Positions 1 through 8,073 of a stretch of DNA of 41,563 nt are shown in pieces. The first letter of the stretch is position 1, and each line of letters starts with the position of its first letter. A program made the position numbers and the translations under genes. This stretch comes from Myxococcales bacterium (GTDB taxonomy: Bacteria > Myxococcota_A > UBA9042). The notes beneath the pieces are model-generated. The model was not told the DNA's origin and did not search any database. It saw nothing but the letters and a program-made list of their open reading frames with translations. The DNA lies in NCBI GenBank assembly GCA_009692465.1, contig SHZD01000028.1:1-41563 (forward strand), given 5' to 3'.

Positions 1-259
1 CGACAGACATGACTGCGGGCGGTCGGGCTGGCGCCGCCGTGGAGCGAGGACGCGAAAATGGCCCCTGCGCGTGCGCAGGAGCCCCGTGGACGGCCGCGAC
101 GGCCCGTGGAGCCGACAAAACGAGGTCAAAATTCGGTTTTGGCGGCGAACCGACATGTGCTGACTTGGGCATGGGGAATCTTGGAACACCCGCAACCTTG
201 ACCCCAGCCCGCCCCCGCCGTACCGTCGCCTGTGCGACGGATGACCGCTCGGAGCCCAC
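1..259. other. Gene-free left edge
   Basis: I see no credible gene here. Short open frames exist on both strands but are typical of GC-rich sequence and resemble no family. The stretch presumably holds the promoter of the operon starting at 260, but no convincing -35/-10 pair could be assigned by eye. Confidence 0.5.
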
Positions 260-1192
260 TTGACGACTCAGGCCCATCAAGGCAATGCGCTGGTCGACGG
301 GCATCAGGCGCCACAAGCACCGCTTTGGTTCCTTCAGTGGTTGCCGCTGGCGCTGACGCTGGTGGCCGCCGCAGCGGTCCTCGCCGCCGCTCGCCCAGTG
401 GTGCGGCCGCTGGCTTTGGCGTCTGCGGCCAGCGTTGCCGCCGCAAGCTCGCCGGGTCCTAGCGGTGCGGCAACTGTCGCTGGTGCCGCCACCCCCGTTT
501 GTCGCGATCGCGCTTGGGTATGCGCCCCGCTGGCGGTGTTGCGGCCGAGCCAGCCCAAACTCGGCGGCGCGCCGCGCTGGCACTGGCAACCGGCGCGCGC
601 GGTTCAGCCAGTCAAACTCGTTGAATCGCAAGCGGCTGGCCTGTCCGGCGACGCCACCCCTGGCCAACCCGACTTCAGTGCGCCGCCGCTAGGCCGCGGT
701 CAGCCGCTGTGGGTGTCGCTGGCGGCCACATGGTGCCGGCCGTGCAAGGCCGAACTGGCCGACCTGATCGCCGCCGCCGCCAAAATGCCGTCGGTGAGCG
801 AGCCCCAGCACACCCGCCTGCTGGTGGTAATGGGCGAAACCGCGGCCGGTCACTCGCTGGCCCGCGCCAGAAATGAGCTACTGAGCGACCACGCCAAACT
901 GCGGCCCGATCAAGGCCGCCAACAGGTGCCGCCGTGGATGCAGTTTCGCGCCGATTTGCTCAACCGCTGGCCGCCCACACTGGCGGCATTGGTGGGCTTG
1001 AACGCCGAAGGACTGTCGCTGCCGGTCAACGCGGTATTTGATGGCTGTGGCAATCTGTGGGATCTGCACCAAGGCGCGCTGAAACCAGCGATTGTGGCGC
1101 GCTTTTATCAACGACTGCGCTGGGCGGCGCGGCTGCGAACGGCTGGCAAGTTGCCGTGTCACAACGCCATCGACAAGGCGGCCAAACTGTGA
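260..1192 (+). CDS. Membrane-anchored TlpA-like thioredoxin-fold protein
   Basis: A 310-residue protein starting at TTG, with GGAG 7 bases upstream. A hydrophobic segment at about residues 22-45 should anchor it, leaving an extracytoplasmic domain. The stretch around residues 150-165 reads LWVSLAATWCRPC, the strand-plus-CxxC active site of TlpA/ResA-type thioredoxins (C159, C162). Two further cysteines (C81, C88) precede the domain and one lies near residue 264, so extra disulfides are possible. The C-terminal half is weakly conserved and I cannot name a substrate. Proteins of this class usually reduce or isomerise disulfides outside the cytoplasm. It opens a run of overlapping genes that includes a VKOR-DsbA fusion and exported Cys-rich proteins, which suggests a role in their folding. 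The TTG start is the weakest part of the call. Confidence 0.72.
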   Translation: MTTQAHQGNALVDGHQAPQAPLWFLQWLPLALTLVAAAAVLAAARPVVRPLALASAASVAAASSPGPSGAATVAGAATPVCRDRAWVCAPLAVLRPSQPKLGGAPRWHWQPARAVQPVKLVESQAAGLSGDATPGQPDFSAPPLGRGQPLWVSLAATWCRPCKAELADLIAAAAKMPSVSEPQHTRLLVVMGETAAGHSLARARNELLSDHAKLRPDQGRQQVPPWMQFRADLLNRWPPTLAALVGLNAEGLSLPVNAVFDGCGNLWDLHQGALKPAIVARFYQRLRWAARLRTAGKLPCHNAIDKAAKL

Positions 1193-1872
1193 CGTCTGGG
1201 CACACGACCAGTGCGGCAACGGCGGCGATCGTGACCAGCGCGGTCGCGCTTGCCGCGTGGACCGCGGACTCCGCGGTGCTCGGCTGGGCTGCCAGTTGCG
1301 CCGTGCTCGCCATCGGCCATGCCGTGGCCGGGCGCCGGTGGGCCTTGGCGGCGGCGACTGCGGCAGCGGCGACTGCGGCAGCGGCGACTGCGGCAGCGGC
1401 GACTGCGGCAGCGGCGACTGCGGCAGTAACTGCGCAGTTGCTGATCTGCGCTCAGGCCGTGGTGATGCTCGCCGGTTGCGGGGTGGTGACGGCCACTGTC
1501 GCCGACGCCTTGGCCGCAGCATGGCTGTGGGGCGCGGCGCTGGTGTGGGCCCTGAGCTCAGCGGCGCCCCGGTTGCCGGCATTCGCGATCGGTGTGGTCG
1601 GTGCAGGCGCGGCGGCGGCGGTGGTGGTGACCGCGCTGGCGTTGACAGGCGCGGACCTCGGGGTGGTCGCAGTCGTGGCCGTCGTGGTGGGCGCGGCAGC
1701 CGGAGCGGGAGATCTCGTCGGCCGCGCATGGGCCCAACTGCGGCTGCAGAGCGGCCCTGCGCCACACCACCAGCGTCAGATTGCGCTGGAGCGCGCCTTC
1801 TTAGTCGGCAGTGCACTGTGGTTGGCGGCCGCCACGCTGTGGTCTACAGTCGGTCCGTTGGCGCCACTGTGA
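1189..1872 (+). CDS. Alanine-rich integral membrane protein, function unknown
   Basis: The GTG at 1189 overlaps the stop of the previous gene as GTGA, so translational coupling is likely and the start is well supported. The 227-residue product is almost entirely hydrophobic Ala/Val/Leu segments with short polar breaks, giving perhaps six to eight membrane spans. A basic stretch near residues 180-205, rich in Arg, Gln and His, should form a loop before the last span. Residues about 55-79 come from five tandem copies of a 15-base unit coding for Ala-Ala-Thr-Ala-Ala. No family motif is recognisable. It might partner the preceding thioredoxin-like protein, as CcdA-type proteins do, but the paired membrane cysteines expected of CcdA are not evident. 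Confidence 0.65.
   Translation: MTSGHTTSAATAAIVTSAVALAAWTADSAVLGWAASCAVLAIGHAVAGRRWALAAATAAAATAAAATAAAATAAAATAAVTAQLLICAQAVVMLAGCGVVTATVADALAAAWLWGAALVWALSSAAPRLPAFAIGVVGAGAAAAVVVTALALTGADLGVVAVVAVVVGAAAGAGDLVGRAWAQLRLQSGPAPHHQRQIALERAFLVGSALWLAAATLWSTVGPLAPL
1351..1425 (+). repeat. 15-bp in-frame tandem repeat, 5 copies
   Basis: Five identical copies of GCGGCGACTGCGGCA lie inside the membrane-protein gene and encode an Ala/Thr run. The unit is a multiple of three, so copy-number change would keep the frame. Identity between copies implies recent slippage or expansion. Confidence 0.95.
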
Positions 1873-1918
1873 GCTGCGACTTGCGGCGCTGATTTCGCAA
1901 CCGCAACGCCCCAAGAGG

Positions 1919-1945
1919 GGCAATTGGCCACGGTGGCCAATTGCC
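1919..1945. promoter_or_regulatory. Perfect 13-bp palindrome, possible operator
   Basis: GGCAATTGGCCAC and its exact reverse complement are separated by one base. The arms are perfect and the spacer is too short for a good RNA hairpin loop, so a dimeric DNA-binding protein site is more likely than a terminator. It sits in the only sizeable gap of the operon, 41 bases before the ATG at 1987, where an internal promoter could lie. No regulator could be assigned. Confidence 0.45.
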
Positions 1946-1986
1946 CATAGGCCACCGAAGCGGGCGCTTTTGAACTGGAGCCGTGC

Positions 1987-2235
1987 ATGGATCACCAGTG
2001 GCTGTGTGCGGTGTGTGTGGACAAGGCCTTCCACGGCTGCCAACACCCGCAATGCCCGAGTCGAACTGGGGTGGCAACCCCAACGCACGGCGGTCCAGTC
2101 GGCGATTTTTCGCCCACCGCGCCCAGCTTGAGTCGCCGCGGCGACAGCCAGCCCACCGCAGCGAGCTTGCGTCCAGCGGCGCCAGACTTGCAAAGCGACG
2201 ATGCCCCCGCTGGCAGCAGCGCAGGCCAATCATGA
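1987..2235 (+). CDS. Small Cys-cluster (zinc-ribbon-like) protein
   Basis: An 82-residue protein starting at ATG 1987, with GGAG six bases upstream. Residues 7-23 hold a compact cluster, CxxC then CxxxxC, with two intervening histidines, which resembles a small zinc-binding knuckle. The remaining 55 residues are Pro/Ser/Ala-rich and probably disordered. A longer frame running through this region from 1983 is a shadow; the next gene really starts at 2232, overlapping this stop as ATGA. There is no signal peptide, so it should be cytoplasmic, beside the pseudophosphatase and kinase encoded next. It may be an adaptor or a phosphorylation target of that pair, but this rests on position only. I do not recognise a family. 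Confidence 0.6.
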   Translation: MDHQWLCAVCVDKAFHGCQHPQCPSRTGVATPTHGGPVGDFSPTAPSLSRRGDSQPTAASLRPAAPDLQSDDAPAGSSAGQS

Positions 2236-3422
2236 ACGCTGGGCGTGCAGTGGCGACGGTGCCCGCAACCGGGCCGTGGACGGCGGTGGCCTCTAGTCAC
2301 GCCAGCCCGACCGGCGCGGCCACCCATGCCAGCGCGGCGGCGGCGCTCCGGCTCAGCCACGGCGTCGCCTTTGCGGTGGTGGAGGCCCCGGCCACCGACG
2401 GTTGGCGCGACGGCACCGCCCAAGCCGTGTGCCGCGAGTTTGTCGGCGCGGCCGCCGCCTGCGCGGCCCAAGCAGGCACGAGCGGTCAAACGCCACCGAC
2501 GCCGTTTGCGCTGTTGAAGGTCGCTTGGGCGGCGGTGGCGGACGACTGCGCCCGCACTGCCGATCCGTCAGCATTGGAACCACCGCCGCCGACCTCTGCC
2601 TCTGCTGAGCCGGCGTCCGGGCCGACGGTGGTGGGCGGCGCAGTCTGCGGCATTGCCTACGACGACGGCAGGCTGGCCTTGGCCGTGCTGGGCGATGTGA
2701 GCGTATGGCAATTGGAAGCCGATGGCAGGTGGTCCCTCAATGAAGTGCATCGCACCCAGTTGCGCGACCTGCGCGACCAGCGGACGCCCAACCGCACGGC
2801 GCTGGTCCGAACGCCGCGGATGACTGAACTAGCCTTGGTGTCCGGCATCGCTATTTTGTCGTCGGCGGTGGTGCGCGGCAGTCCTCAGGCGGGCACCAGT
2901 GGCCAGTTGCCGGTCGCAACCAGCGCAGCAGACGTCGAGCGCGCCGCTTGGGACTTGCTCAGCGCGGCGATGGCGCGCCACCTCCATCATCCTGAGAGCG
3001 CCGACAGCGCTGCTCTCGTGTTTGCACTGCGCCAAAATCAAGCGTCGGCCGTGGGCAGCGGGGTCGGGTGGCGGTTAGCTGCATCGCTGGTGGTGGGAGC
3101 GGCGCTGGCGGTGGGCGCGCTAGCTGGCGGTCAGTTTGCTGCGGTGCCGCTGTACCCCGCTGCGGTTGCCGTGCCGGTGGCCTGCGCGCCTGCACTGGCC
3201 GCACCCGCGGGCGCACTCCCTGCTGCAGTGCCAACGCCAGCCCCACCGGTTGTCGCCGGTGGTGACGACCAACTGCTTCCCGATTGCCCAGCCGAACCGG
3301 CGGTTGTCCGCGCTGCCGCAACTGGCTTGCCTGCGGGTGCTTCGATTGGCCTGCCGGGCAGTGCTTCGACCACTGCACCCGCCCCTGCGGCACCGCCGGC
3401 CGCTTCCGGTGCTACGCCATGA
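2232..3422 (+). CDS. PP2C-like pseudophosphatase with membrane anchor and exported tail
   Basis: A 396-residue protein whose ATG overlaps the preceding stop (ATGA). Residues about 40-275 follow the layout of PP2C phosphatases: a GVAFAVVEA strand where the metal-binding DG would be, a LALAVLGDV strand where GDS is expected, a LVSGIAIL strand where SDG is expected, and DSAALVF where DN.T.V is usual. The metal-ligand aspartates are therefore mostly replaced, and I expect no catalysis. A membrane span follows at about 278-300. After it comes a Pro/Ala-rich tail with two cysteines (in VACAPA and LPDCPA) that should lie outside the cytoplasm. The next gene, a kinase, overlaps by ATGA and has the same one-span layout, so the two probably form a complex. 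A divergent but active phosphatase cannot be excluded without a structure model. Confidence 0.6.
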   Translation: MNAGRAVATVPATGPWTAVASSHASPTGAATHASAAAALRLSHGVAFAVVEAPATDGWRDGTAQAVCREFVGAAAACAAQAGTSGQTPPTPFALLKVAWAAVADDCARTADPSALEPPPPTSASAEPASGPTVVGGAVCGIAYDDGRLALAVLGDVSVWQLEADGRWSLNEVHRTQLRDLRDQRTPNRTALVRTPRMTELALVSGIAILSSAVVRGSPQAGTSGQLPVATSAADVERAAWDLLSAAMARHLHHPESADSAALVFALRQNQASAVGSGVGWRLAASLVVGAALAVGALAGGQFAAVPLYPAAVAVPVACAPALAAPAGALPAAVPTPAPPVVAGGDDQLLPDCPAEPAVVRAAATGLPAGASIGLPGSASTTAPAPAAPPAASGATP

Positions 3423-4561
3423 TCACTCGCCTGCCAGCGGGCAGCATTGGTTTGGGCGCGCTCTTGGCCCGCAGCAGCCGGTTTGAGGTGTTTTCAGCCA
3501 CGTTTGATCGCCAACCCGCCGTAGCCAAGCGCGTCAGCGTCCACAGCCCGCTGCGCGACGGGCCCGAAAAGTTGCTCCAGCGCGAGTATCGGGTGCTGGC
3601 TGGTCTCAAACACCCGGCGATTCCCAAACCGTATGGCATCTGGCAAGACGCCGCTGGGGGCCAGTATTTGGTGGTGGAGCGCCGCCCAGGCCGCACCTTG
3701 CGCGAAATCATCGCCGCCGGGCTGTTGCGCCGCGGTGGGGCTGGAGCGCGCGAATGGGACGAGACCACCCGCGACATCGTGCTGCAACTGGGCTCTGCGC
3801 TTGCCTATTTGCACGATAATGGCGTATTGCACAACGATATCAAACCGGCCAATGTGCTGGTCCACGCCGATAACGGTCGTATCGTCGTCAGTCTCATCGA
3901 CTTTGAAGCGTCGGGCCCCAGCGACGCTGGTACACCGACTTACGCCGCTCCCGAACGGCAAGCTCCCAGCCAGCCCGTGGACGAACGCGCTGACGTCTAC
4001 AGCTTCGCCGTGTTGGTGTTTGAGTTGCTGACCGGCGTCTGTCCGTTCACCGCCAACCTAGCCGATGAGTCGCGGGCCGAAAAAAAAGCGTGGCCGGCCT
4101 CGGCGATTTCGGCCCCCAGTCGCTTGACGGCGCCCATGGATTTTTTGGACTTGCTGCGCAACAGCGTCGATGCGCCGCTATGGCCGGCCCTGCGCCGAGC
4201 GCTCGATCCGGCCCCCAGCTTGCGGCCTGCCGGCATTCGCAGTTGGCTGCAACAGTTGGACCCGGCACTGGCGCTGCCGTCGCAAAGTGATGGCCCGGGT
4301 CCGGTGATGGCGGTGGTGCTGGTGGCGCTGGCGACCGCAGCGTTGGTGTTGCCGGTGCAGGACAGCATGGTGTTGCGCTCGCAATTGGGCCGCAGCAGCC
4401 TGGAAGTGTGTGCCCCGGCACTGGAGCGTCTGGCGCGCGCGGTGTGCAAGCGCTTTCATCGCGGTGATCCGCACTGCGAAACGCGCATGCGCAAGCTGGC
4501 GGCGCCGGTCGAGTGTTCCAACCGCGTGCAGCAATTGCAGACTTGTCTCAATAAGCGCTAG
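3419..4561 (+). CDS. Transmembrane Ser/Thr protein kinase with Cys-rich extracytoplasmic tail
   Basis: A 380-residue Hanks-type kinase. Its ATG overlaps the upstream stop (ATGA). Visible landmarks are the ATP-binding lysine K37 in AVAKRV, the helix-C glutamate E56, the catalytic loop HNDIKPANVLV (D140, N145; HND instead of HRD), the metal aspartate D161 in DFE instead of DFG, and AAPER as the APE motif. A classical glycine-rich loop is poorly preserved. The kinase is probably active but divergent. A single span lies at about 296-316. The final ~60 residues, predicted outside the membrane, carry five cysteines, well placed for disulfides. Its neighbours are a pseudophosphatase and a VKOR-DsbA fusion, so the tail may sense extracytoplasmic thiol status or be a client of the oxidase. 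This sensing role is inference. Confidence 0.85.
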   Translation: MITRLPAGSIGLGALLARSSRFEVFSATFDRQPAVAKRVSVHSPLRDGPEKLLQREYRVLAGLKHPAIPKPYGIWQDAAGGQYLVVERRPGRTLREIIAAGLLRRGGAGAREWDETTRDIVLQLGSALAYLHDNGVLHNDIKPANVLVHADNGRIVVSLIDFEASGPSDAGTPTYAAPERQAPSQPVDERADVYSFAVLVFELLTGVCPFTANLADESRAEKKAWPASAISAPSRLTAPMDFLDLLRNSVDAPLWPALRRALDPAPSLRPAGIRSWLQQLDPALALPSQSDGPGPVMAVVLVALATAALVLPVQDSMVLRSQLGRSSLEVCAPALERLARAVCKRFHRGDPHCETRMRKLAAPVECSNRVQQLQTCLNKR

Positions 4562-4569
4562 GAGTTGCT

Positions 4570-6003
4570 GTGTCCACCCCCCGTCCGCAAGATTTGGTCC
4601 GCTACGCCACCATTGCCCCACAAGCGGCGATGGCATGGCGCAACGGCTACCTGACCGCGGCGCTGTTGGTGGTGGCAGGCGGGATCGCCACTGCGGTAGT
4701 CGGTGTGCAGCGCCACTTTGAAATCACACTGGAATTGGACGTAGGCGTGCCTGCATTGTGCGCTGCCTCTGGCGAAGGCGACGGCTGCCGTACCGCCATG
4801 TCGTCGTGGCTGGGCAAGCCGTTTGGGGTGCCAGCAGTCGCTTTGGGATTGGCCACCCATATGACAGCATTTTTACTGTTGTTTATCACCGCGGTCGGCG
4901 CCACCACCGCCCAATGGCCGCTGGTCCGCTGGTCGCTGGTCGGCTTGCGCACAATTATGGCTGTGTTGGCCGCGGCGTTGTTTGTGTTTGCGTTTATCGG
5001 TCGCGGGTTGCTCGGCTACAAGTGCGAAATTTGCTTTACCATGCACGTCTTCAATCTGGCCACTTTGGTCCTGCTGGGGATGGCGGTGGCGGCCTATGGT
5101 CGGCGCCTCAAGACTGAGTCGACCCGTTGGAACTCCGGCGCCGCTGTCGCTGCGGTGCTGCTGACTGCCGTGGCTATTCCGTGGATGGCGCGCCAAGTCC
5201 ACGCCACCACCATGGCCGTTCACGTCAGCGATGCCCAGCGCGGCATGCGGGCGGCCGAAGCGGCAGCGCGCCTCGATGTGTTGCGGCCCTGCCTCGGCCA
5301 GTGCATCGAAGGGCTGGTGTACAAGCCGGAGCAAACCCCGCGCGGGCCGGCGTTGAACTTTGGCCCAGTGGGCACGGGCGCCTACCGGGTGCTGGCGCTC
5401 GATTTGACCTGCTCGCATTGTCGAAAAGAGCTTAAAGATCATACACTACAAGCGCTTGGTGCCGCCGCACGCGGACTGCAAGCTCCGGTGCAAATCGTGC
5501 TGCGGCCGCGAGCTGCCGAGTGCAACGCAGGGTCGCGCATCGTCAATTTGGGCAAGCGCATGTGCCTGGCCAATGCCGCCTTTGCCTGCGCCCATGCCAG
5601 TCAGCCACTGGTGGCGGTCGATTACGCGGCGGCCGAACTGGCCTTGCTGACCGAAGACGCCTACTTGGACCGGCCGCGCTGGCTGCGCGAACACGGTGGC
5701 GCGGCGGTGGAGGCGTGCTACAATCGCGAAATTACAAATGGTTTTCCACTGGTGCGCGGGCTGGCTGCCACCGGCGAGCAGTGGCAAAAGGTCGCCGCCA
5801 CTACCCACCGCGATTGTCAGGCTGGCATCGACGATGGCCCCAAGCCGGAGAGTATCTTTTGGTGTTTTACCGGCTTGCCGGCGATGGCGGTGGTTCGGCC
5901 GCCCGGCGCTGTGCCCATGCGCGGCACGGTGGCCGATCCTGATTTTGTGCGCAGCGCCAGCCGAGTCGGTTATCGATGGGCGCTGTTGGATCCCTGTTTG
6001 TAG
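4570..6003 (+). CDS. VKOR homologue fused to DsbA-like thioredoxin domain
   Basis: A 477-residue protein starting at GTG, with AGGAG overlapping the kinase stop. Residues 25-210 form the VKOR four- to five-helix bundle. Loop cysteines C64 and C73 are followed by the conserved FGVPAVALG stretch, and the quinone-side CxxC is C152-E-I-C155. Residues about 270-470 are a thioredoxin-fold domain with active site C281-S-H-C284 plus several more cysteines. Bacterial VKORs pass electrons from DsbA-like partners to quinones and so drive disulfide formation in secreted proteins. In this fusion the donor and acceptor are covalently joined. The following gene encodes an exported Cys-rich protein, an obvious substrate. 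Length and domain order match known VKOR-thioredoxin fusions. The start could be a few codons later, but the RBS supports GTG 4570. Confidence 0.88.
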   Translation: MSTPRPQDLVRYATIAPQAAMAWRNGYLTAALLVVAGGIATAVVGVQRHFEITLELDVGVPALCAASGEGDGCRTAMSSWLGKPFGVPAVALGLATHMTAFLLLFITAVGATTAQWPLVRWSLVGLRTIMAVLAAALFVFAFIGRGLLGYKCEICFTMHVFNLATLVLLGMAVAAYGRRLKTESTRWNSGAAVAAVLLTAVAIPWMARQVHATTMAVHVSDAQRGMRAAEAAARLDVLRPCLGQCIEGLVYKPEQTPRGPALNFGPVGTGAYRVLALDLTCSHCRKELKDHTLQALGAAARGLQAPVQIVLRPRAAECNAGSRIVNLGKRMCLANAAFACAHASQPLVAVDYAAAELALLTEDAYLDRPRWLREHGGAAVEACYNREITNGFPLVRGLAATGEQWQKVAATTHRDCQAGIDDGPKPESIFWCFTGLPAMAVVRPPGAVPMRGTVADPDFVRSASRVGYRWALLDPCL

Positions 6004-6006
6004 GCA

Positions 6007-6034
6007 CTGGCGGGGCACGCCGTCGCCCTGCCAG
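6007..6034 (+). other. Intercistronic stem-loop
   Basis: A 10-base-pair stem with one G-U pair (CTGGCGGGGC against GCCCTGCCAG) and an 8-base loop sits between the VKOR-DsbA stop and the next ribosome binding site. No T-run follows, so it looks like an mRNA processing or attenuation hairpin rather than a full terminator. Confidence 0.5.
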
Positions 6035-6054
6035 CGCAGTCAACGGAGGTAGAT

Positions 6055-7335
6055 ATGGGCCCTGCGAAGATGTGGACCGTGGCGGTGGTGGTGATCCTGG
6101 TCATCTTGGCGCTGTTTTTCGTGTTATGGGCGCGGCCGCAATCGGCGTGCGGTGACGGCGTGTGTGCCGAAGGCGAGTCGATTACGTCGTGCGGGCTCGA
6201 TTGCGTAGGCACCTGCGGCGATGGATTTTGCAACGCCGACGGTGAAGACTTGGCTTCGTGTCCCACTGATTGCGCGGCCCCCAGCCCGCCCGCGCCCGCG
6301 CCCGTCACCGCACCAGCGCCCGGCACCGCACCAGCGCCCGGCACCGCACCAGCGCCCGGCACCGCACCAGCGCCCGGTGCTCCACCACCGCCCGCCGCTA
6401 GTGCCGACGGACTGGCCCCCGCGCTGCCGGTGGGTGCCAAAGACTCTGCGGCCGGCAGCGTCCCAGTGGCTGCTGAAGGCCCCAAACCCGCCGCGGCACC
6501 CACCGGTGGTTCGCGCTGCGGCGACGGCTCGTGTCAAGCCGACGAAAATGGCGCGGTCTGCCCCAGTGACTGCCAGCCGCCCGGCCGCTGCCGCGACGAA
6601 GGCTTTCGCAAAATCGTCGCCCAAGTGGTCAAACAGTGCGCCGCGGGCTGCAAATTTGAAAGCAAGAACCCGGTTGTCGCCATCAGCGAGGCCCAGTTTC
6701 GCGCCTTGTTCTCGCACGCCTCGGACCGCGGGATCGGCGTACATTTTAGCATTTTTGGCTGTAACGTCTGGAAACCGGACAACAAAGACTGCTGGGGCTA
6801 CGACGCCCACTACGCCGAGTCCAGCCAGTGCCCGCTCGACACCAGCTACGAGTGCGCCACCCGCAGCGACGGCCCATTGTGCAACGGCAAGGGCGCTCAA
6901 GCCCGCTGCAGCAAGTACGCGGGGGCGATTGAAGACGGCGTGACCTCTTTTGTCCGCGATTGGCGCGCGGCCAAGCACTTGCTGCTGTTGGGCACTGCCA
7001 GCCGCACCGGCAACGACAGCGCGACTGGCGCGATGAGCCAGCCCAACAAGGACTTGGCCCTGACCCGCGCCGCCAACGTTGAAAATCTCATCGACCGTCT
7101 GCGCGGCGAATTTGAGCAGGCCAAGACGCCGATTTTAGCCAAGTCGTACAAGGTGGTGCTCGACAATAACAAGCAATTTTTTGATTCCGATGGCTTTCGC
7201 AATTTGGTCAAGGCGCAGATGAAGGCGGGCAAGGACGGCGGGTTTAAGCCGACGACTGACAATGCGATTAACCGCAGCGTGATGGTGATTGCGGTGAATT
7301 GCGATTTGAGTGGGGAAGATACTGGGGAGCGCTAA
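6055..7335 (+). CDS. Membrane-anchored CGDGxC-repeat protein with OmpA-like C-terminus
   Basis: A 426-residue protein starting at ATG with GGAGG seven bases upstream. Residues 6-26 form a signal anchor. Three units of the form CGDGxC-x(5-8)-C-x2-DC occur, two at about residues 31-74 and one at about 154-178; such units are common in exported proteins of Myxococcota. A Pro/Ala linker (about 75-150) carries four copies of an 18-base repeat. A middle region with about nine more cysteines (185-285) leads to a C-terminal segment (about 300-420) with features of the OmpA/MotB peptidoglycan-binding fold: a strand LLLLGTASRTG, a helix with TRAANVENLIDRL, and a final NRSVMVIAV strand. It is likely an envelope protein holding many disulfides and contacting peptidoglycan. 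The VKOR-DsbA fusion just upstream is the likely oxidase. The OmpA assignment is moderate. Confidence 0.75.
   Translation: MGPAKMWTVAVVVILVILALFFVLWARPQSACGDGVCAEGESITSCGLDCVGTCGDGFCNADGEDLASCPTDCAAPSPPAPAPVTAPAPGTAPAPGTAPAPGTAPAPGAPPPPAASADGLAPALPVGAKDSAAGSVPVAAEGPKPAAAPTGGSRCGDGSCQADENGAVCPSDCQPPGRCRDEGFRKIVAQVVKQCAAGCKFESKNPVVAISEAQFRALFSHASDRGIGVHFSIFGCNVWKPDNKDCWGYDAHYAESSQCPLDTSYECATRSDGPLCNGKGAQARCSKYAGAIEDGVTSFVRDWRAAKHLLLLGTASRTGNDSATGAMSQPNKDLALTRAANVENLIDRLRGEFEQAKTPILAKSYKVVLDNNKQFFDSDGFRNLVKAQMKAGKDGGFKPTTDNAINRSVMVIAVNCDLSGEDTGER
6306..6377 (+). repeat. 18-bp in-frame tandem repeat, 4 copies
   Basis: Four copies of CACCGCACCAGCGCCCGG code for a repeated six-residue Pro/Ala/Gly linker between the Cys-rich units of the surrounding protein. 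The unit keeps the reading frame. Confidence 0.93.
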
Positions 7336-7657
7336 GCGCGTCTAGACACAGTCTCCCAATTTCGAGATCAACCTTGGATCGGAGCCGCGAGTCGGCTGCA
7401 CAGCAGACGCGAGTTTGGCGACCCACCCAGCAAGCACGAGATCGCCGATCCGGCACATGGTGCCGGACTTGGGCGATCGAGTATAGAAACCTTTTGGCCC
7501 GATCCCAGTTGACACCCGCCCGCACCCGGCCCACCCTGCAAGCCCGCTACAACGCGCCGCGCTGGCGGCCGGATCACCCCAAAAAAACCGACGGTTCTTG
7601 CCCGTGGCCGCATACGCGCGCAGATCTGGCGCCGCAACGTCCGCAGCTGTCAGGGTG
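7336..7657. other. Intergenic tract with extragenic motif and nested hairpin
   Basis: There is no gene in these 322 bases. At 7409-7440 lies one copy of a motif (GCGAGTTTGGCGACCCACCC then AGCAAGCACGAG) that recurs in other intergenic regions of the window. Immediately after it, CCGGCAC-ATG-GTGCCGG (7450-7466) forms a perfect 7-bp hairpin nested inside a wider GATCGCC/GGGCGATC pair. It may terminate the upstream operon or be a mobile-element remnant; no T-run is present. Confidence 0.5.
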
Positions 7658-7938
7658 ATGGACATGGCCACCGAACCCGCCGCCGCTACCGCTTGGACCA
7701 CCAGTCGCCTCGCCGTGATGGCCGCTGGCGGGCCAGCACTGCCGGACCACCACAGCGTAGCTCAAGCGCATTGCACCTTTCGCACCCTGATCCTAAGGGC
7801 GGTGCGCAAGAGCGATGACCTGCCGGTCGTGCTCAAAACCATCGCGCTGGGGTGCAGCGACGCTCTGGCCGCCCGGCGGTTGCGCTCTGAGTTTGAGCTG
7901 CTGGACGGGCTTGGCGTCCCGGGGGTTGTGCGCCCGCG
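7658..7938 (+). pseudogene. Ser/Thr kinase N-terminal fragment, truncated by rearrangement
   Basis: Starting at ATG 7658 (or 7664), about 93 codons read like the N-terminal lobe of a large bacterial Ser/Thr kinase. A segment FRTLILRAVRKSDDLPVVLK resembles the strands up to the ATP-binding lysine, and RRLRSEFELLDGL resembles helix C. The similarity stops at VPGVVRP, near 7935. From there the open frame continues only as a shadow of a Cys-rich frame one register away. No catalytic loop or APE motif follows. The simplest reading is a deletion or recombination that joined a kinase 5' end to the 3' part of a Cys-rich gene, in a different frame. An assembly chimera gives the same picture. Confidence 0.55.
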
Positions 7939-8073
7939 CCACTGCCATGCAGTGTCAGCCCAGAGTGCGACGACAAAGACCCATGCACTAGCGACACCTG
8001 CATCGCCGGCGCCTGTGGTCACGGGGCGGCCGCCAATGGCACCCAGTGCGACGATGGCAGCAAGTGCACACCC

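Noticed and set aside
1983..2231. N-terminal extension of the pseudophosphatase to 1983
   Set aside because: A separate 82-residue frame with its own RBS and Cys cluster ends with an ATGA overlap at 2232, and the extension shows no PP2C-like sequence.
1987..4561. TerY-type vWA/PP2C/kinase triad
   Set aside because: No von Willebrand A domain or MIDAS motif is present, and the kinase and PP2C-like protein are membrane-anchored.
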